Positions 62,794 to 64,000 of a stretch of 64,000 nt of DNA are shown here, piece after piece; position 1 is the stretch's first letter; each line of letters starts with the position of its first letter. This stretch comes from GAS188 sp044445965 (lineage in GTDB: Bacteria > Pseudomonadota > Alphaproteobacteria > Rhizobiales > Beijerinckiaceae). The position numbers and the translations under genes are program-made. The notes under the pieces were generated by a model, which saw only the letters and a program-made list of their open reading frames with translations, searched no databases and was not told the DNA's origin. Where the stretch lies: the NCBI GenBank assembly GCA_044445965.1, contig JBIOEJ010000010.1, positions 1-64,000 on the forward strand, written 5' to 3'.

Positions 62794-63928
62794 CCCCGAT
62801 CGGTACATAGGCTCGCGGAGCCGGGCCGTCATAGAGCGTCAGCGGCCTGATCAGGATGTTGTTCGCCGCTTGCTCCAGGCATTGCACGGTCCAGCCCGGC
62901 ACGCGCCCGACGGCGAAGATCGGCACGAACAGGTCCTGCGCGATACCGTGCAGATAGTAGATGACGCCGGAATAGAAATCGACATTCACATTGACGCCAT
63001 GACGCGCATAGGGCGCCATGGCCTTGACGACGCCTTGCAGGATGTCGAACCATTTCGGCTCCCCCATCTCCTTCGACAGGCGCTCGACGCCGTCGCGCAT
63101 ATGGCGCGCGCGGGGGTCCTCGGTGCGGTAGACCCGATGGCCGAATCCCGTGACCGCTTCCTTGTTGCGGCGCTTCCCGGCGACGTATTCGGCGGCCTTC
63201 CCGGGCTCGCCGATCTCCATCGCCATATTCATCACGTCCTCGGCCGCCCCGCCATGGGCAGGCCCCGAGAGCGCCGCGAGCGCCGCTGTCACGGCCGCAT
63301 GCAAATCGGCATCCGTGCCGATCACCACCCGCGCCGCGAAGGAGGAAGCGTTCGAGCCGTGCTCGGCATGCAGCACGAGATCGGTATCCATCAGCCTGGC
63401 CGAGTCGCCGCTCGGCCTCTCGCCCTTGAGCATCCACAGAAAATTCGCCGCATGGCCGAGCCCGGCATCGGGCGCGACGGGCGAAGCGCCATTGCGGATA
63501 TGGTGATGGGCGCAGACGATCATCGGCACTTGCGAGGTCAGCCGCACGCCCTTGCGGATCGTCGCCGCCGGCGACTTGTCGGAGGTCTCCGGATCGAAGG
63601 CCGAAAGCGCGGAGACCGCCGTGCGCAGCACCTCCATCGGATGCGCGCCCTTGATCTTTCCGATGATGTCGAGGATCGCCTCGGGGAGCCGGCGCGCCGC
63701 CTTCAGCTCGTCCTCGAAGCGGGCGAGCTCCGCTCTGTCCGGCAACTCGCCATAGAGAAGCAAATAGGCCGTCTCCTCGAAACTCGAATGGACGGCGAGA
63801 TCATGGATCGAATAGCCGCGATAGCGAAGCTCGCCAGCCTTGCCATCGATGAAGCTCGTCCCCGAGCGCTCGAAATAGACATCCTTCAAGCCGCGATAGA
63901 TCTTGATCGGCTGGTCCTGTTCGCTCAT
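62768..63928 (-). CDS. Citrate synthase/2-methylcitrate synthase
   Basis: The 386-residue protein has the short citrate synthase form. Its catalytic residues are visible: His in LVLHAEHGSNASSF near 187, His in VTGFGHRVYRTEDPRA near 257, and Asp in NVNVDFYSGVIYY near 310. GPAHGGAAEDV is the usual turn. The length and lack of the long N-terminal domain fit 2-methylcitrate synthase or a second citrate synthase. The propionate genes prpB and acnD/prpD are not adjacent, so the substrate is open. The last residues come from a heptad repeat. Confidence 0.9.
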   Translation of the reverse strand: MSEQDQPIKIYRGLKDVYFERSGTSFIDGKAGELRYRGYSIHDLAVHSSFEETAYLLLYGELPDRAELARFEDELKAARRLPEAILDIIGKIKGAHPMEVLRTAVSALSAFDPETSDKSPAATIRKGVRLTSQVPMIVCAHHHIRNGASPVAPDAGLGHAANFLWMLKGERPSGDSARLMDTDLVLHAEHGSNASSFAARVVIGTDADLHAAVTAALAALSGPAHGGAAEDVMNMAMEIGEPGKAAEYVAGKRRNKEAVTGFGHRVYRTEDPRARHMRDGVERLSKEMGEPKWFDILQGVVKAMAPYARHGVNVNVDFYSGVIYYLHGIAQDLFVPIFAVGRVPGWTVQCLEQAANNILIRPLTLYDGPAPRAYVPIGERRVAGSR

Positions 63929-64000
63929 GGCGTCTGGCGCTTTCTTCCGGCTGGGCTTTTCATGGATAGTATCGACGCGGTCCGCTCTTCGTCATGGCCG

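Noticed and set aside
63929..64000. Start of a divergent gene at the right edge
   Set aside because: An ATG near 63962 exists, but fewer than 15 codons are visible and no ribosome-binding site is convincing.

Overview
The window looks like chromosomal DNA from a GC-rich alphaproteobacterium of the order Hyphomicrobiales (Rhizobiales). The evidence is gene content and order: a nepR-ecfG general stress pair with an EcfG-type promoter, the nadD-rsfS-rlmH-envC-ctpA block, a dnaJ-like/cobS/cobT block next to bolA, yacG, a probable 6S RNA upstream of 5-formyltetrahydrofolate cyclo-ligase, and the bipartite palindromic repeats typical of this order. Genus cannot be assigned from the sequence alone. 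No rRNA, tRNA, CRISPR array, prophage or complete insertion sequence was seen. Long plus-strand ORFs opposite proA/pimD-like and other genes are GC-rich shadows.

Layout. 1-9.7 kb (minus strand): metallophosphoesterase, peptide-type ABC binding protein, acyl-CoA dehydrogenase, ecfG and nepR, then ctpA, envC-like, rlmH, rsfS and nadD. 9.8-15 kb: proA, a pimeloyl-CoA-dehydrogenase-like pair and prmA. 15.3-17.7 kb: a secreted protein with a transglutaminase-like triad, a FecR-domain protein and yacG. 17.7-23 kb: cobT, a HAD hydrolase, a GNAT, cobS, a J-domain protein and divergent bolA. 23-33.8 kb: housekeeping and catabolic genes (thiolase, alkB, luciferase-like monooxygenase, gpmA, dapB, peroxiredoxin, hmgA, transglutaminase-like protein, rpoN, trxA). 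33.8-38.5 kb: two TadE-like proteins, then pdeM and its Lhr-like helicase.

38.6-46.3 kb is a myo-inositol catabolic cluster: iolB, iolE, iolD and a fused iolC on the minus strand, with iolG and an iolI-like gene divergent. 48.2-58.2 kb holds the 6S RNA candidate, a Tat-exported FAD amine oxidase with a neighbouring cytochrome c, a sugar ABC importer (binding protein and two permeases, no ATPase), a TIM-barrel epimerase, a beta-propeller lactonase and an orphan branched-chain-type binding protein. 58.3-64 kb: orphan ParA, a membrane protein, a TRAP-type binding protein overlapping a GMC oxidoreductase, and a citrate synthase-type gene.

The most unusual signal is non-coding. Palindromic or heptad-type repeats sit exactly at gene ends. 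In several cases the stop codon of the host gene lies inside the repeat (2696, 9810, 15276, 17561, 39537, 62768). Several elements carry CTAG at their tips, which fits insertion of non-autonomous elements into CTAG at stop codons. No single gene cluster here stands out as a clear new defence or biosynthetic system. The best candidates for new biology are the oxidase/cytochrome/sugar-uptake module, the secreted transglutaminase-like protein and the repeat-supplied stop codons.
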